DNA from: Nitrosopumilus cobalaminigenes
GTDB taxonomy: Archaea > Thermoproteota > Nitrososphaeria > Nitrososphaerales > Nitrosopumilaceae
DNA length: 64,000 nucleotides
Assembly: GCF_013407145.1 (NCBI RefSeq)
Contig: NZ_CP026993.1
Location: 620,001 to 684,000 of the forward strand
Reading direction: 5' to 3'
Of this stretch, positions 17,603 to 26,787 are shown piece by piece (the stretch's first letter is position 1; every line of letters starts with the position of its first letter). The notes below the pieces were generated by a model that ran no database searches, was not told the DNA's origin, and saw only the letters and a list, made by a program, of their open reading frames with translations. The position numbers and the translations under genes were made by a program.

Positions 17603-18523
17603 ATGGTACGATCAATCAATTTTGTTGTTCTAGGAAAACAAGAAATTGCATCTGAGTTTGGAAAAAAAGGTACAGAATCTGATCTTACTCTATATGATAG
17701 AAAAGAATCTGACATAATCAAAACCTGGGTAATTCCAAATGGATTTCCTGACAAAATCCAACCTCTCTTTCAGGCAATTAATTTGGCTGAATATGTGATA
17801 TTACATGTTGATAAACTAGACAAATTTACTGGCGAACAAATTATTGCTCTTGACTCTTTAAAAAAGGAAAAGGGAATTCTATCACATACTTTTGATGTTG
17901 ATGAATCCAAATTGGAGATGATGATTAAAGGAACAGTTGTAGAAAATTACATCAAAGTTGAACAAGATAAAATTAAAGAAGAAATGGATAAACTAGAACC
18001 AATTACCAATGATGATCCATCTGAATTACTAATAGATCATTGTTTTGATGTGAAAGGTGTTGGTACTGTCATTTTAGGTAAGGTGACAAATGGAACAGTA
18101 AAACAATATGACAATTTGAAATTATATCCTGCTGGAATTGATGTTTTGATAAAATCTATTCAAATGCATGATGATCCTGTATCTGAATCGATATGCCCTG
18201 CAAGAGTTGGGTTGGCAGTAAAGGGCGCAAAACCTGATGAAGTTAGTCGTGGTGATGTTATTTCAGTAGAGGGTGCAGTTGATGTAAAGACTGAGATTAA
18301 ACTTGATTTTCAAAAGAGTCCATTTTACAAAAGTGATATTGCAGAAAATCAAGGATGTTTAGTTAGTATTGGTTTGCAAATCAAAGCTGCCAAATTTTCA
18401 TCCATCTCTCCATTAAAATTAACATTTGAGAAACCAATTGTTTGCAAAAAAGGCCAAGTGGCAATAATTCTAAAACCTGAATCCCCTACCATTCGAATTC
18501 TTGGTAGTGGCCCTATCCAATAG
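17603..18523 (+). CDS. EF-Tu/SelB-like protein with degenerate GTPase domain
   Basis: Protein of 306 residues related to translational GTPases. The second half matches domain 2 and 3 of EF-Tu/SelB: FDVKGVGTVILGKVTNG, DNLKLYP, IQMHDDPV, ARVGLAVKGA and EVSRGDVI. The first 120 residues occupy the G-domain place, but the P-loop is absent (LGKQEIASEFGKKGTESD replaces GxxxxGK[ST]) and no NKxD is seen, so it should not hydrolyse GTP. The ATG at 17603 is preferred over an upstream TTG at 17591. Role unknown; perhaps RNA or factor binding in translation. Confidence 0.7.
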   Translation: MVRSINFVVLGKQEIASEFGKKGTESDLTLYDRKESDIIKTWVIPNGFPDKIQPLFQAINLAEYVILHVDKLDKFTGEQIIALDSLKKEKGILSHTFDVDESKLEMMIKGTVVENYIKVEQDKIKEEMDKLEPITNDDPSELLIDHCFDVKGVGTVILGKVTNGTVKQYDNLKLYPAGIDVLIKSIQMHDDPVSESICPARVGLAVKGAKPDEVSRGDVISVEGAVDVKTEIKLDFQKSPFYKSDIAENQGCLVSIGLQIKAAKFSSISPLKLTFEKPIVCKKGQVAIILKPESPTIRILGSGPIQ

Positions 18524-18557
18524 ACTGATTTAATTAAATCAAATCTTGTTATTGCAT

Positions 18558-18680
18558 ATGGGAGAACCACTACGTGCATGTCCTATTTGTCCTGAATGTG
18601 GTTCAAAGAGATTCATTAGAATTCCTGGTGATAAGGTCACTGTAAAATGTCGTTCTTGTGATAAAGTAATTGAAATCTAA
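18558..18680 (+). CDS. Zinc-ribbon microprotein (40 aa)
   Basis: ORF of 40 codons with C8, C11, C14 and a CRSC pair at 31-34, forming a zinc ribbon, followed by KVIEI. It sits between the EF-Tu-like gene and ilvC on the same strand. Function unknown. Confidence 0.6.
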   Translation: MGEPLRACPICPECGSKRFIRIPGDKVTVKCRSCDKVIEI

Positions 18681-18686
18681 ATCATA

Positions 18687-18695
18687 GTTAATATT
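18687..18695 (+). promoter_or_regulatory. TATA box of ilvC
   Basis: GTTAATATT centred about 27 nt before the ilvC ATG, giving a leaderless message starting at or next to the ATG. Confidence 0.4.
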
Positions 18696-18717
18696 TGCAA
18701 TATTTCTGCCAGAATCT

Positions 18718-19716
18718 ATGGCAAAAACATGGAAAGATACCGATATCAGTCTTGATCCAATTAAAGATCAAACAATTGCTGTAATTGGTTACGGAATCCA
18801 AGGTGATGCACAAGCAAACAACATGAAAGACTCTGGTCTTAATGTGATAATTGGTCTTAAGGAAGGCGGTAACAGCTGGAAAAAGGCAGAAGCTGATGGT
18901 CACAAAGTAATGTCTGTTACAGATGCAACAAAACAAGCAGACATTGTTCACATATTGATTCCTGACATGATTCAAGGTCAAGTATACAAAGACGAAATCG
19001 GACCAAATCTTTCAGAAGGAAAAGCATTGTCATTTTCTCATGCAGCTGCAATCTATTGGAAATGGATTGAAGCACCAAGCAATGTTGATTTAATCATGAT
19101 TGCACCAAAGGGACCTGGTTCCAAAGTCCGAGAAACTTATCTTGATAATTTTGGTACTCCTGCAATTGTTGCAGTTGAACAGGATTTTTCAGGAAAAGCC
19201 TGGGATAGAACATTAGGAATTGCAAAAGGTATTGGAAGTGCAAGAGCTGGATTAATCAAAACTGAATTCAAAGAAGAAGTAGAAACTGATTGGTTTGGTG
19301 AACAAGCAGACCTTTGTGGTGGAGCAGCTTCTATGGTAACAAATGCATTTGAAACTCTTGTTGAAGCAGGATACCAACCAGAAATTGCATACTTTGAAGT
19401 TTTACATGAACTCAAACTCATTGTAGATATGATTCAGAGATATGGAATTAATGGAATGTGGAGACGTGTTAGTGAAACTGCCAGGTATGGTGGATTAACT
19501 CGTGGACCAATGGTCATGGATGCTGCAAACAAAGCAAACATGAAAAAAGTTCTTACCATGATTCAAGATGGTACATTCAACAGCGAGTGGATTTCTGAAT
19601 ATCAGAAAAATGGTAAAGATGCATTTGACAAATACATGAAAGAATATGACGAACACCAAATTGAAAAAGTTGGTAAAGAAATGCGTAAAATGATGTGGCC
19701 TGATTCCACAGAATAA
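18718..19716 (+). CDS. ilvC: Ketol-acid reductoisomerase
   Basis: Protein of 332 residues catalysing the isomerisation and NAD(P)H-dependent reduction of acetolactate in valine, leucine and isoleucine synthesis. GYGIQGDAQANN near residue 24 is the nucleotide-binding loop; APKGPGSKVRETY, WFGEQADLCGG, EVLHELKLIVDMIQRYG and SETARYGG hold the metal ligands and the knotted C-terminal domain. Length is that of the short class I enzyme. A T-rich run follows the stop codon. Confidence 0.97.
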   Translation: MAKTWKDTDISLDPIKDQTIAVIGYGIQGDAQANNMKDSGLNVIIGLKEGGNSWKKAEADGHKVMSVTDATKQADIVHILIPDMIQGQVYKDEIGPNLSEGKALSFSHAAAIYWKWIEAPSNVDLIMIAPKGPGSKVRETYLDNFGTPAIVAVEQDFSGKAWDRTLGIAKGIGSARAGLIKTEFKEEVETDWFGEQADLCGGAASMVTNAFETLVEAGYQPEIAYFEVLHELKLIVDMIQRYGINGMWRRVSETARYGGLTRGPMVMDAANKANMKKVLTMIQDGTFNSEWISEYQKNGKDAFDKYMKEYDEHQIEKVGKEMRKMMWPDSTE

Positions 19717-19718
19717 TC

Positions 19719-19738
19719 TTTTTTCTTATATTTTTCTT
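19719..19738 (+). terminator. Poly-T terminator after ilvC
   Basis: T-rich tract with two runs of six and five T residues just after the ilvC stop, the usual archaeal termination signal; it overlaps the 3' end of the convergent mutase subunit gene. Confidence 0.4.
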
Positions 19739-20148
19739 AATTTAGACACGCCAGTTGTAATGTGGTCTATGATTGTTGGTAATGGTGTTCCTGGACCAAA
19801 CACGTGGTCTACTCCACCTTTAACTAAGTCCTTATGATCAATTTCTGGAATTACTCCTCCTCCAACTATTAGTACATCTTTGATACCTTTCTTTTTGAGA
19901 TTTTTAACTACTCTTGGGAAGAGTGTTCCATGTGCCCCATTAAGTAAACTCATTGCAATTGCATCTACATCTTCATCTTCTGCAATTTGTGCAACTCTGT
20001 CTGGGGTGGCAAAAAGTCCTGAATAGATTACTTCCATTCCTGCATCTCTGAATGCTCTACATAATACAAGAGCGCCTCTATCGTGCCCGTCTAATCCTAG
20101 TTTAGCAACTAAAATTTTGATACTTCGTGATGCTGCTTTTTGCTTCAT
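19726..20148 (-). CDS. mcmB: Methylmalonyl-CoA mutase, cobalamin-binding small subunit
   Basis: Protein of 140 residues forming the B12-binding domain of methylmalonyl-CoA mutase. The cobalamin motif DxHxxG is present as D20-G-H-D-R-G25; SLLNGAH and LIVGGGVIP complete the flavodoxin-like fold. With the large subunit at 26788 it interconverts methylmalonyl-CoA and succinyl-CoA in the 3-hydroxypropionate/4-hydroxybutyrate carbon fixation cycle. It is encoded 6.6 kb from the large subunit on the opposite strand, so the subunits are separately transcribed. Confidence 0.93.
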   Translation of the reverse strand: MKQKAASRSIKILVAKLGLDGHDRGALVLCRAFRDAGMEVIYSGLFATPDRVAQIAEDEDVDAIAMSLLNGAHGTLFPRVVKNLKKKGIKDVLIVGGGVIPEIDHKDLVKGGVDHVFGPGTPLPTIIDHITTGVSKLRKI

Positions 20149-20249
20149 GATGATAGTTGTATTTTGGGATATTTTAAAAGGTTTATTTGATTTACTCTGC
20201 TTGACCTCTTCAAATATATTGATTCATCTATCAATAGTGACGACAAGAT

Positions 20250-20513
20250 ATGACTGAAGATGTATGTGATTTTTGTAAAGGCGTTGGTTCTTCATCTACA
20301 AATATCTGTGTTTATTGTAATGGAACTGGAGAATGGAATCAGGCAGCACAAGCATATGTGAAAAATCATATTTGTCAATGTATTGTGCTTGATAGAAAAT
20401 TTTGTCCTGTTTGTAACAAAGCCTGTCATCATGATACTTCATTGAATCCCAAACAAACTATTGATCCTGGTTATGGGGGCATGTCGTCTCGTGAAATTAT
20501 TGTTGGTGCATAA
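20250..20513 (+). CDS. Small cysteine-rich DnaJ-type zinc-finger protein
   Basis: Protein of 87 residues with CDFCKGVG and CVYCNGTG, which match the CxxCxGxG repeats of DnaJ zinc centres, plus CQC, CPVC and HH near the middle. It probably binds two zinc ions. It has no J domain. Function unknown; an accessory of protein folding is possible but not shown. Confidence 0.6.
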   Translation: MTEDVCDFCKGVGSSSTNICVYCNGTGEWNQAAQAYVKNHICQCIVLDRKFCPVCNKACHHDTSLNPKQTIDPGYGGMSSREIIVGA

Positions 20514-20654
20514 AATCTAAAATCTTTTTGTCATTAATTCAAGAAAATACTCACCCTTCTTATAGATGAGAATTGCTTCTAAATCATGTTTAATTATATT
20601 GGTTCATCTATTGTTTCAATTATGACTTTTCAAAAAACCAAGGTAGGGTTCTAA

Positions 20655-21554
20655 ATGGAAAATCCATCTTGTGCACGTTGTGGAAAAAATTCCATTCTGT
20701 CTGATGAAGTTACAGGTGAACAGTTTTGTGGAAAGTGTGGATATGTAATTGATGGAAAAACTCAGGAATCTGGTCCTGAATGGAGATCATTTCAAAAAGA
20801 TGGTGGTGCAGATCCTGCAAGAACTGGTGCTCCTTCGTCATTGATGATTCATGACATGGGTCTCTCAACTGTAATCAATCCTCTAAACAAAGATGCATCT
20901 GGAAAACCACTTTCAACATCTATGAAAAGTACTATTGAGAGATTACGAACTTGGGATAGTAGAAGTCAAGTTCATGCTCCTGTTGACAGAAATTTAAGAC
21001 AAGCTCTAAGTGATTTAAATAAATTAAAAGATAAAGTTGCAATTCCTGCAAACGTTTTAGAAAAAGCAGCTTACATTTATCGAAAAGCTTTAGAAAAGAA
21101 ATTAGTTCGAGGAAGATCTATTTCTGCAATGATTGCTGCATCCCTGTATGCAGCTTGTAGAGATACAGAAACTCCACGAACTCTAAAAGATGTTGCTGAT
21201 GCTGCAAATGTTAAACGAAAAGACATTGCAAGATGTTACAGGTTACTCCATCATGAATTGGAATTAAAAATGCCTGTAGTTGATTCCATTCAATGTATTG
21301 CAAGAATTTCAAGTAAGCTTGAGATTTCTGAAAAAACTAAACGTTATGCAGTCAAAGTTCTCAAAGAAGCACAAGACCGTAAAGAATCTGCTGGAAAAGA
21401 TCCTATGGGGCTTGCAGCAACTGCACTTTATCTTTCCTGCGTCAAGAATGGTGTATCAATAACTCAAAGGGATCTTGCAGAGGCTGCAGGAGTGACAGAA
21501 GTAACAATAAGAAATCGTTACAAGGGTTTGAAAGCAGAACAGTCGACAAAATAA
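20655..21554 (+). CDS. tfb: Transcription initiation factor B
   Basis: Protein of 299 residues. Zinc ribbon with Cys6, Cys9, Cys25, Cys28; B-reader region with GPEWRSF and ARTGAPSS; two cyclin-like repeats (about 105-195 and 200-295) ending in a recognition helix TQRDLAEAAGVTEVTIRNRYK that reads the BRE. It recruits RNA polymerase to TBP-bound promoters. Thaumarchaeota often have several TFB paralogues; this one is full length. The ATG is the first in frame. Confidence 0.95.
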   Translation: MENPSCARCGKNSILSDEVTGEQFCGKCGYVIDGKTQESGPEWRSFQKDGGADPARTGAPSSLMIHDMGLSTVINPLNKDASGKPLSTSMKSTIERLRTWDSRSQVHAPVDRNLRQALSDLNKLKDKVAIPANVLEKAAYIYRKALEKKLVRGRSISAMIAASLYAACRDTETPRTLKDVADAANVKRKDIARCYRLLHHELELKMPVVDSIQCIARISSKLEISEKTKRYAVKVLKEAQDRKESAGKDPMGLAATALYLSCVKNGVSITQRDLAEAAGVTEVTIRNRYKGLKAEQSTK

Positions 21555-21626
21555 TTCTTTGTATTGTCTTGCAATGCACACATGTGTCTTCTCGGCAATT
21601 ATATCTTAAAATCACATAGTAATAGT

Positions 21627-21956
21627 ATGCAAATCTTAAATCAATTAAAAATAGAAGAACCAGAAAGAAAAGAATCTTTTCTAGAAATTCTTTCTGACAA
21701 ATACTGTAGAGCAATATTAGAAGCAATTATGGACACTCCAAAATCTGCAATTGAAGTATCTAGAGAAAAAAACATCCCTCTAAGTACTGTGTATAGAAGA
21801 ATTCAACAATTACATGATTCAAAAATGATTAGAACTTCTGGAGTGATCACTGATGAAGGCAAGAGATTATTTTTGTATAAGAGTAAGATCAAGGCAGTCA
21901 ACACCAGTTTTAGTGATGGCAAAATAGATGTGGATGTAGTTTTTAACAAAAACTAA
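21627..21956 (+). CDS. Winged-helix regulator, family shared with 45420-46040
   Basis: Protein of 109 residues from the ATG at 21627 (the frame extends upstream but without coding character). It holds an ArsR-like winged helix: LEILSDKYCRAILEAIMD, then a helix-turn-helix with NIPLSTVYRRIQQLHDSKMI, and a beta wing. The same order of motifs is found in the C-terminal half of the protein at 45420-46040. It ends 7 nt from the convergent RHH protein gene, whose paralogue adjoins the other copy as well. Confidence 0.7.
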   Translation: MQILNQLKIEEPERKESFLEILSDKYCRAILEAIMDTPKSAIEVSREKNIPLSTVYRRIQQLHDSKMIRTSGVITDEGKRLFLYKSKIKAVNTSFSDGKIDVDVVFNKN

Positions 21957-21963
21957 TCTTCAT

Positions 21964-22548
21964 TTAATATTCATGCTCGCTAAAATCTCCGCCCAATGCT
22001 ATTGTTGCAATGACTGTTGATTCAGTAGTTTGACATTTCATTTTTGAATCTGGCAAGAACTCTTTGAATATTTCTTGTAGTAGTTGTTCTGTAAATATTG
22101 ACCAATTACTTCCTAGTTCATGCTGAATGATAAAGTGGTGGAGTTCTCCTTCTATTCTGTGATCTGACTTCATTCCTGATGCACGCATATAGTCCTCTAA
22201 TGTTTCAATACATCTTTTCAAATCATATTTTCCTTTGATAAACAACACTGTATCTTTAATTACTGGTTTTATCACATTGATAATTTCATTAATTTCATCT
22301 GCAGTCATTTCAATTCCAAGAGTGTCAAGTATTTTTTTAGGAACTGGAATGATGCCTATTTTATCTGCAAATCTGTCCCATTGAACATATTTTTCTAAAA
22401 TCTGTCTTGCCATAACATTGTGTGAGATATTTTTATTCATAGCTTCTGTTTCTATTTCTTCAACAAGTTTAACAGGCAAACGATAGGTTACACTACGTGT
22501 TTTTTCTTTTTTAGGAGGATGCTGCTGGCGTTTTATTGTGGAATCCAA
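21964..22548 (-). CDS. Ribbon-helix-helix protein with conserved IIQHxLGxNW domain
   Basis: Protein of 194 residues. The basic N-terminus with SVTYRLPVKLVEEIETEAMN and ISHNVMARQILEKYV fits a ribbon-helix-helix DNA-binding domain (about 18-55). The remainder is an unrecognised domain carrying IIQHELGSNW (140-149). The paralogue at 44610-45164 has the same layout, with IIQHDLGKNW at 136-145. Both lie beside a winged-helix gene of one family. I infer a transcription regulator with a sensory C-terminal domain; the ligand is unknown. Confidence 0.6.
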   Translation of the reverse strand: MDSTIKRQQHPPKKEKTRSVTYRLPVKLVEEIETEAMNKNISHNVMARQILEKYVQWDRFADKIGIIPVPKKILDTLGIEMTADEINEIINVIKPVIKDTVLFIKGKYDLKRCIETLEDYMRASGMKSDHRIEGELHHFIIQHELGSNWSIFTEQLLQEIFKEFLPDSKMKCQTTESTVIATIALGGDFSEHEY

Positions 22549-22710
22549 TTAACACAACTATCCGAAATAGATTGAATATAAAGTTGATTCAAGAGTGCCT
22601 GAAAATCTGTTCTCAAATTTGATAATCGTATTTCACTATAAAATAAAATAATTCTGTAATGTCTAATGAGGGAATAAATGTGGAAATTTCAACATTAATT
22701 CATTTGAGAC

Positions 22711-22872
22711 ATGGGACAATATTGCAAAAATTGTGAAAAATTTATGAAAAATCCTGATATGACTCATTGTTCTGATGAATGTTTATTGATCTCAATTAAG
22801 GATAGCAATTCACTAGATGAATATGGATATAGTGCAATTACTTGGGATGAAAAATCAGATCCTTGGACATGA
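22711..22872 (+). CDS. Zinc-finger microprotein (53 aa)
   Basis: ORF of 53 codons with CKNC near the start and HCSDEC at 19-24, forming a likely single zinc site, followed by an acidic tail ending SDPWT. It lies in a 370-nt gap before the aminopeptidase gene. The remaining sequence of the gap shows no further gene. Function unknown. Confidence 0.55.
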   Translation: MGQYCKNCEKFMKNPDMTHCSDECLLISIKDSNSLDEYGYSAITWDEKSDPWT

Positions 22873-22918
22873 TATAAAATAGAAAATCTACTTAAAGTGT
22901 AATTAGAGTACCTCAAAT

Positions 22919-25420
22919 GTGGACGTAATTCCTAAAAATTATCAGTTAACTTTTGAACCAAATTTGACAAAATTTACTTTTTCTGGTAATGAAACTATCA
23001 CTGCTGATTGTAAAAAACTAACAAATCTTATCACTATGGACTGTGCTGAGATAAAAATTACCTCTTGTACAATAAAGTCCAAAGGGAAAATTATTACTTC
23101 TTCTGCAAAAACAGATGAGAAAAAAGAAAAATTGCAAATTAAACTAGGTCAAAAAATTAAAGGAAAAATTTCCATTGATTTAGAATTTCAAGGTATCTTA
23201 AATGATAGATTACTTGGATTTTATCGAAGTCAATATGTACAAAATGGAAAAACAAAATATCTTGCAACTACTCAATTTGAAGCAGCTGACGCTAGACGTG
23301 CATTTCCTTGTTGGGATGAGCCTGAATCTAAAGCAACTTTTGAGATATCTATAATTGCTGACAATAAATTTACTGCAATTTCAAACATGCCAATTAAATC
23401 AAAGAAAAAAATGGGTGGTAAAACACTCTATAATTTTTCAAAAACACCTGTTGTTTCAACTTATTTGATTTATCTTGGTGTTGGTGAATTTGAATATCTC
23501 ACAGGCAAGATTGGGAAAATACAGATAAGAGTAGTTACTACAAAGGGTAACAAATCTAAAGGAAAATTCTCTTTAGAGTTGGGCAAGAAATTACTTACTT
23601 CATATGAAAAATACTTTGGAATAAAATACCCATTACCAAAATTAGATTTGATTGCGGTTCCTGATTTTGCTGCAGGTGCAATGGAGAACTGGGGAGCAAT
23701 TACATTTAGAGAAACTATTTTGCTTTATGATCCTAAAACTTCTTCTACTAGAACAAAACAATTCATTGCCGAAGTAATTTCACATGAAATTGCACACCAA
23801 TGGTTTGGAAATCTTGTAACTATGAAATGGTGGAATGATTTGTGGTTAAATGAAAGCTTTGCAACTTTTATGGCTACAAAATTTGTTGACAAATTCTATC
23901 CTGAATGGGATTTGTGGAATCAATTTGTTGAGGATGCAATGAATGTTGCAATGGGACTTGATTCACTTAAAACAACGCATCCGATAGACGTCACAGTAAA
24001 CTCTCCAGCTGAAATTAGAGAAATTTTTGATGCTATATCCTATGATAAAGGAGGATGTGTATTGAGAATGCTTGAGCATTATGTTGGTGAACCTAATTTT
24101 CAAAAAGGTTTGAAAAAATACCTCTCTGATTTCAAATATCAAAATGCCCAAGGACAGGATTTATGGAATGCGATTGGCAAGGCATCAAAAATGCCTGTTT
24201 CATCAATGGTAAATACGTGGTTAAAGCAGCCTGGATTCCCGCTTGTTGAAATCAATCAGGATGGAAATAATCTGAAATTAAAACAAAAACGATACTTGCT
24301 TGAACCTGATAAAAAATTCAGTAAAGGTTTGTGGTCTATTCCTCTATCATTGGGATTAGAATCCGAGATATCTGCAAAATTATTTACAAAGAAATCCATG
24401 TCTGTAAAACTACCAAAAAATACTTTGGGCTTTGTTGCTAATTACGGAAGAAAAGGATTCTACCGTGTTAAATATGATGAAGGAATTTTACTTGATTTGA
24501 AAATGTTAGTTGATGAAAAACGTATTCCTGCTATAGATAGATGGGCTATTCAAAATGATTTATTTTCATTATGTGTTTCTGGGGATGAACAAGTAAGAAA
24601 TTATCTTGATTTCTCTGATGCTTATTTTGAAGAAGATAGTTATCTTGCATCAGTTAATGTTGCACATAATTTGGCATCTTTGTATTTCCGTTCTTTTGAT
24701 GAATCTTTTGCAGAAGAAATACGCGGGTATGCTGTAAACTATTTTAGAAAAATCTTGTTTAATTTAGGATGGGAGCCACAAAAATCAGATAAACATACTG
24801 ATGCATTACTTCGTGGATTCACAATTTCTGTATTGGGTAAAATGAATGATGAAGATGTAACTGAAGAAGCTCTTAGAAGATATAAAAAATTCTTAAAATC
24901 TCCTAACTTTATCTCTCCTGATTTAATTGAACCAATTTGTTCTATTGCTGCATGGAATGGAAATTCTAAAACTCACTCTGAACTAACTAAACTATACAAA
25001 AATGCAAAAACAATGGAGGAAAAACTTCGATTCTTAGGTGCATTATGTGGATTTAAAGACAAAAAATTACTTTTAAAATCGCTTGACTTTTCTCAAACCT
25101 CTCAAGTTCGTTCTCAAAATATGCAATTACCGATTATGAAAGTTGCAGCAAATCCATATGGTGAAAAAGTCTTGTGGCCTTGGCTAAAGAAGAATTGGAA
25201 AAATATCAACAAAAAAGTTGGACATGGAAACCCTCTCTTTAACAGAATTGTTGCAAGCATTACTGCTGTGGCAGATGACTCTATGGAAAAAGAAATTAAA
25301 ACATTCTTCAAAAAAAATCCTACTCCTGGAACAGAAAGAACTCAATCTCAAACTCTGGAGAGAATTAGAATAAATTCAAAATTCCTTAGACGTATGAGAA
25401 AAGAATTCAAAGATGGCTAA
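22919..25420 (+). CDS. M1-family zinc aminopeptidase (aminopeptidase N / tricorn factor F2/F3-like)
   Basis: Protein of 833 residues. The exopeptidase motif GAMEN is at 253-257 and the zinc site HEIAH at 289-293 with the third ligand Glu312 (NESFA). An N-terminal beta saddle, the thermolysin-like domain and a long C-terminal helical ERAP1-like domain give the usual M1 length. It would trim N-terminal residues from peptides released by the proteasome. The start is GTG; the ATG overlapping it is out of frame. It overlaps the next gene by 8 nt. Confidence 0.94.
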   Translation: MDVIPKNYQLTFEPNLTKFTFSGNETITADCKKLTNLITMDCAEIKITSCTIKSKGKIITSSAKTDEKKEKLQIKLGQKIKGKISIDLEFQGILNDRLLGFYRSQYVQNGKTKYLATTQFEAADARRAFPCWDEPESKATFEISIIADNKFTAISNMPIKSKKKMGGKTLYNFSKTPVVSTYLIYLGVGEFEYLTGKIGKIQIRVVTTKGNKSKGKFSLELGKKLLTSYEKYFGIKYPLPKLDLIAVPDFAAGAMENWGAITFRETILLYDPKTSSTRTKQFIAEVISHEIAHQWFGNLVTMKWWNDLWLNESFATFMATKFVDKFYPEWDLWNQFVEDAMNVAMGLDSLKTTHPIDVTVNSPAEIREIFDAISYDKGGCVLRMLEHYVGEPNFQKGLKKYLSDFKYQNAQGQDLWNAIGKASKMPVSSMVNTWLKQPGFPLVEINQDGNNLKLKQKRYLLEPDKKFSKGLWSIPLSLGLESEISAKLFTKKSMSVKLPKNTLGFVANYGRKGFYRVKYDEGILLDLKMLVDEKRIPAIDRWAIQNDLFSLCVSGDEQVRNYLDFSDAYFEEDSYLASVNVAHNLASLYFRSFDESFAEEIRGYAVNYFRKILFNLGWEPQKSDKHTDALLRGFTISVLGKMNDEDVTEEALRRYKKFLKSPNFISPDLIEPICSIAAWNGNSKTHSELTKLYKNAKTMEEKLRFLGALCGFKDKKLLLKSLDFSQTSQVRSQNMQLPIMKVAANPYGEKVLWPWLKKNWKNINKKVGHGNPLFNRIVASITAVADDSMEKEIKTFFKKNPTPGTERTQSQTLERIRINSKFLRRMRKEFKDG

Positions 25421-25820
25421 AAAATTAGGTCCTCCAATATTTCTTGGAGTTTTCACTGTTTTGGCAATTGTTTTCTTGACTGGAGGTGCATCTGATGATA
25501 AGGATGTGTATAGAGAAGCATTTCAAGTAGATGCAGTTTACTATGATACTGGACATGTTGAAGTTTCATATTTTGATAAAACTGATAAAACAACAAATGT
25601 TGTGTTGGAGATTTTAGGAATGGATGAGTCGTTTCAAAAAACATTTTCTGATTCAGAATTTATAGAAATTGTTCCATTTCCAAATGTTCCCAAATATGGA
25701 TGGGAAGTTCATCCGATAGTTTTAGAAATTGATCATGAGGATTTTGGCCACATTCAATTAAAAACTGAAATTCATCCTATGGGTGAGTCTCTTCCTCCTG
25801 TAATCTATTCTGCTCCTTAG
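25413..25820 (+). CDS. Small membrane-anchored extracellular protein
   Basis: Protein of 135 residues with an N-terminal hydrophobic helix (about 7-25) and a beta-rich outer part (VYYDTGHVEVSYFDKTDKTT, VVLEILGM). The start lies within the end of the aminopeptidase gene, so the two are translationally coupled. No family recognised. It might anchor or assist a surface process, but nothing supports a specific role. Confidence 0.6.
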   Translation: MAKKLGPPIFLGVFTVLAIVFLTGGASDDKDVYREAFQVDAVYYDTGHVEVSYFDKTDKTTNVVLEILGMDESFQKTFSDSEFIEIVPFPNVPKYGWEVHPIVLEIDHEDFGHIQLKTEIHPMGESLPPVIYSAP

Positions 25821-25865
25821 ATCGAACACAAGATTTTATTGCACCTCTAATTCATTTACAATATC

Positions 25866-26783
25866 TTGGATTTGCTTGTAGATCTCAAAAAAGGGAAACG
25901 CGGTGCAATTGCAAAAGCAATAACTGTTGTTGAAAATGATCAAAAAGAATCAAAGAAATTATTAAAAAAAATTTTCAAAGATAGTGGCAATTCTATGATT
26001 ATAGGAATAACTGGTCCAGCTGGTGCAGGCAAAAGTTCTTTGATAAATAAAACCGCAATTGCTATGAAAAAATTAGGCTCAAAACCTGCTGTCTTGGCAG
26101 TAGATCCTACAAGTCATGTAACTGGTGGTGCTATTTTGGGAGATAGGGTTAGAATGAGTGAATCTACTGATTCAGGTACTTACATTCGAAGTATTGCATC
26201 TAGAGGTGCCACTGGTGCTGTTTCTCGTTCATTACGAAACAGCATTAGAGTTTTAGAATATGCTGGATTCAATCCAATAATTATTGAAAGTGTAGGTGCT
26301 GGACAGACAGAAGTTGAAATTTCAAATATTGCAGACATTACGGTTGTTGTTTTTAATCCAAACACTGGTGATAGCATTCAAACGATAAAAGCTGGTCTAA
26401 CTGAAATAGGCGATATTTACTTGGTTAACAAAAGTGACCTCAGTGGAACAAATCAATTATTTGATGCTGTACGTGATTTCATTGGAGATTCTGAAAGAAA
26501 TCCAATTATTCTCAAAACCTCTGTGAAAAAGAATTCTGGAATCACAGTTTTTGCAAAAACTCTCAAAGATATGATGAAATCTAAAAAGAAATTCAAGGAT
26601 GAAAAGGACCGTGAACGACTTGAAACTGAACTAAAAGATATTGTTTTAAATAACATTAAAGAAAAGATTGATGACATGCTGATTTCTGATAAAACATTCT
26701 CAAAATATCTTAAAAAATTACAATCTAAAGGTATTGATCCATATGATGCAGGAGACAAAATTACAAAATCTTTGTTAAAGTGA
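25866..26783 (+). CDS. meaB: MeaB/ArgK-type GTPase, methylmalonyl-CoA mutase chaperone
   Basis: G3E-family P-loop GTPase of 305 residues. Walker A GPAGAGKSS starts at 50; the DPTSHVTGGAILGDRVRM segment, ESVGAGQTEVEI (switch region with conserved Glu) and NKSD base-recognition motif are visible. It loads and protects the B12 cofactor of methylmalonyl-CoA mutase. It is 4 nt upstream of the mutase large subunit. Start is TTG, with no ATG before the first conserved block. Confidence 0.93.
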   Translation: MDLLVDLKKGKRGAIAKAITVVENDQKESKKLLKKIFKDSGNSMIIGITGPAGAGKSSLINKTAIAMKKLGSKPAVLAVDPTSHVTGGAILGDRVRMSESTDSGTYIRSIASRGATGAVSRSLRNSIRVLEYAGFNPIIIESVGAGQTEVEISNIADITVVVFNPNTGDSIQTIKAGLTEIGDIYLVNKSDLSGTNQLFDAVRDFIGDSERNPIILKTSVKKNSGITVFAKTLKDMMKSKKKFKDEKDRERLETELKDIVLNNIKEKIDDMLISDKTFSKYLKKLQSKGIDPYDAGDKITKSLLK

Positions 26784-26787
26784 TACT

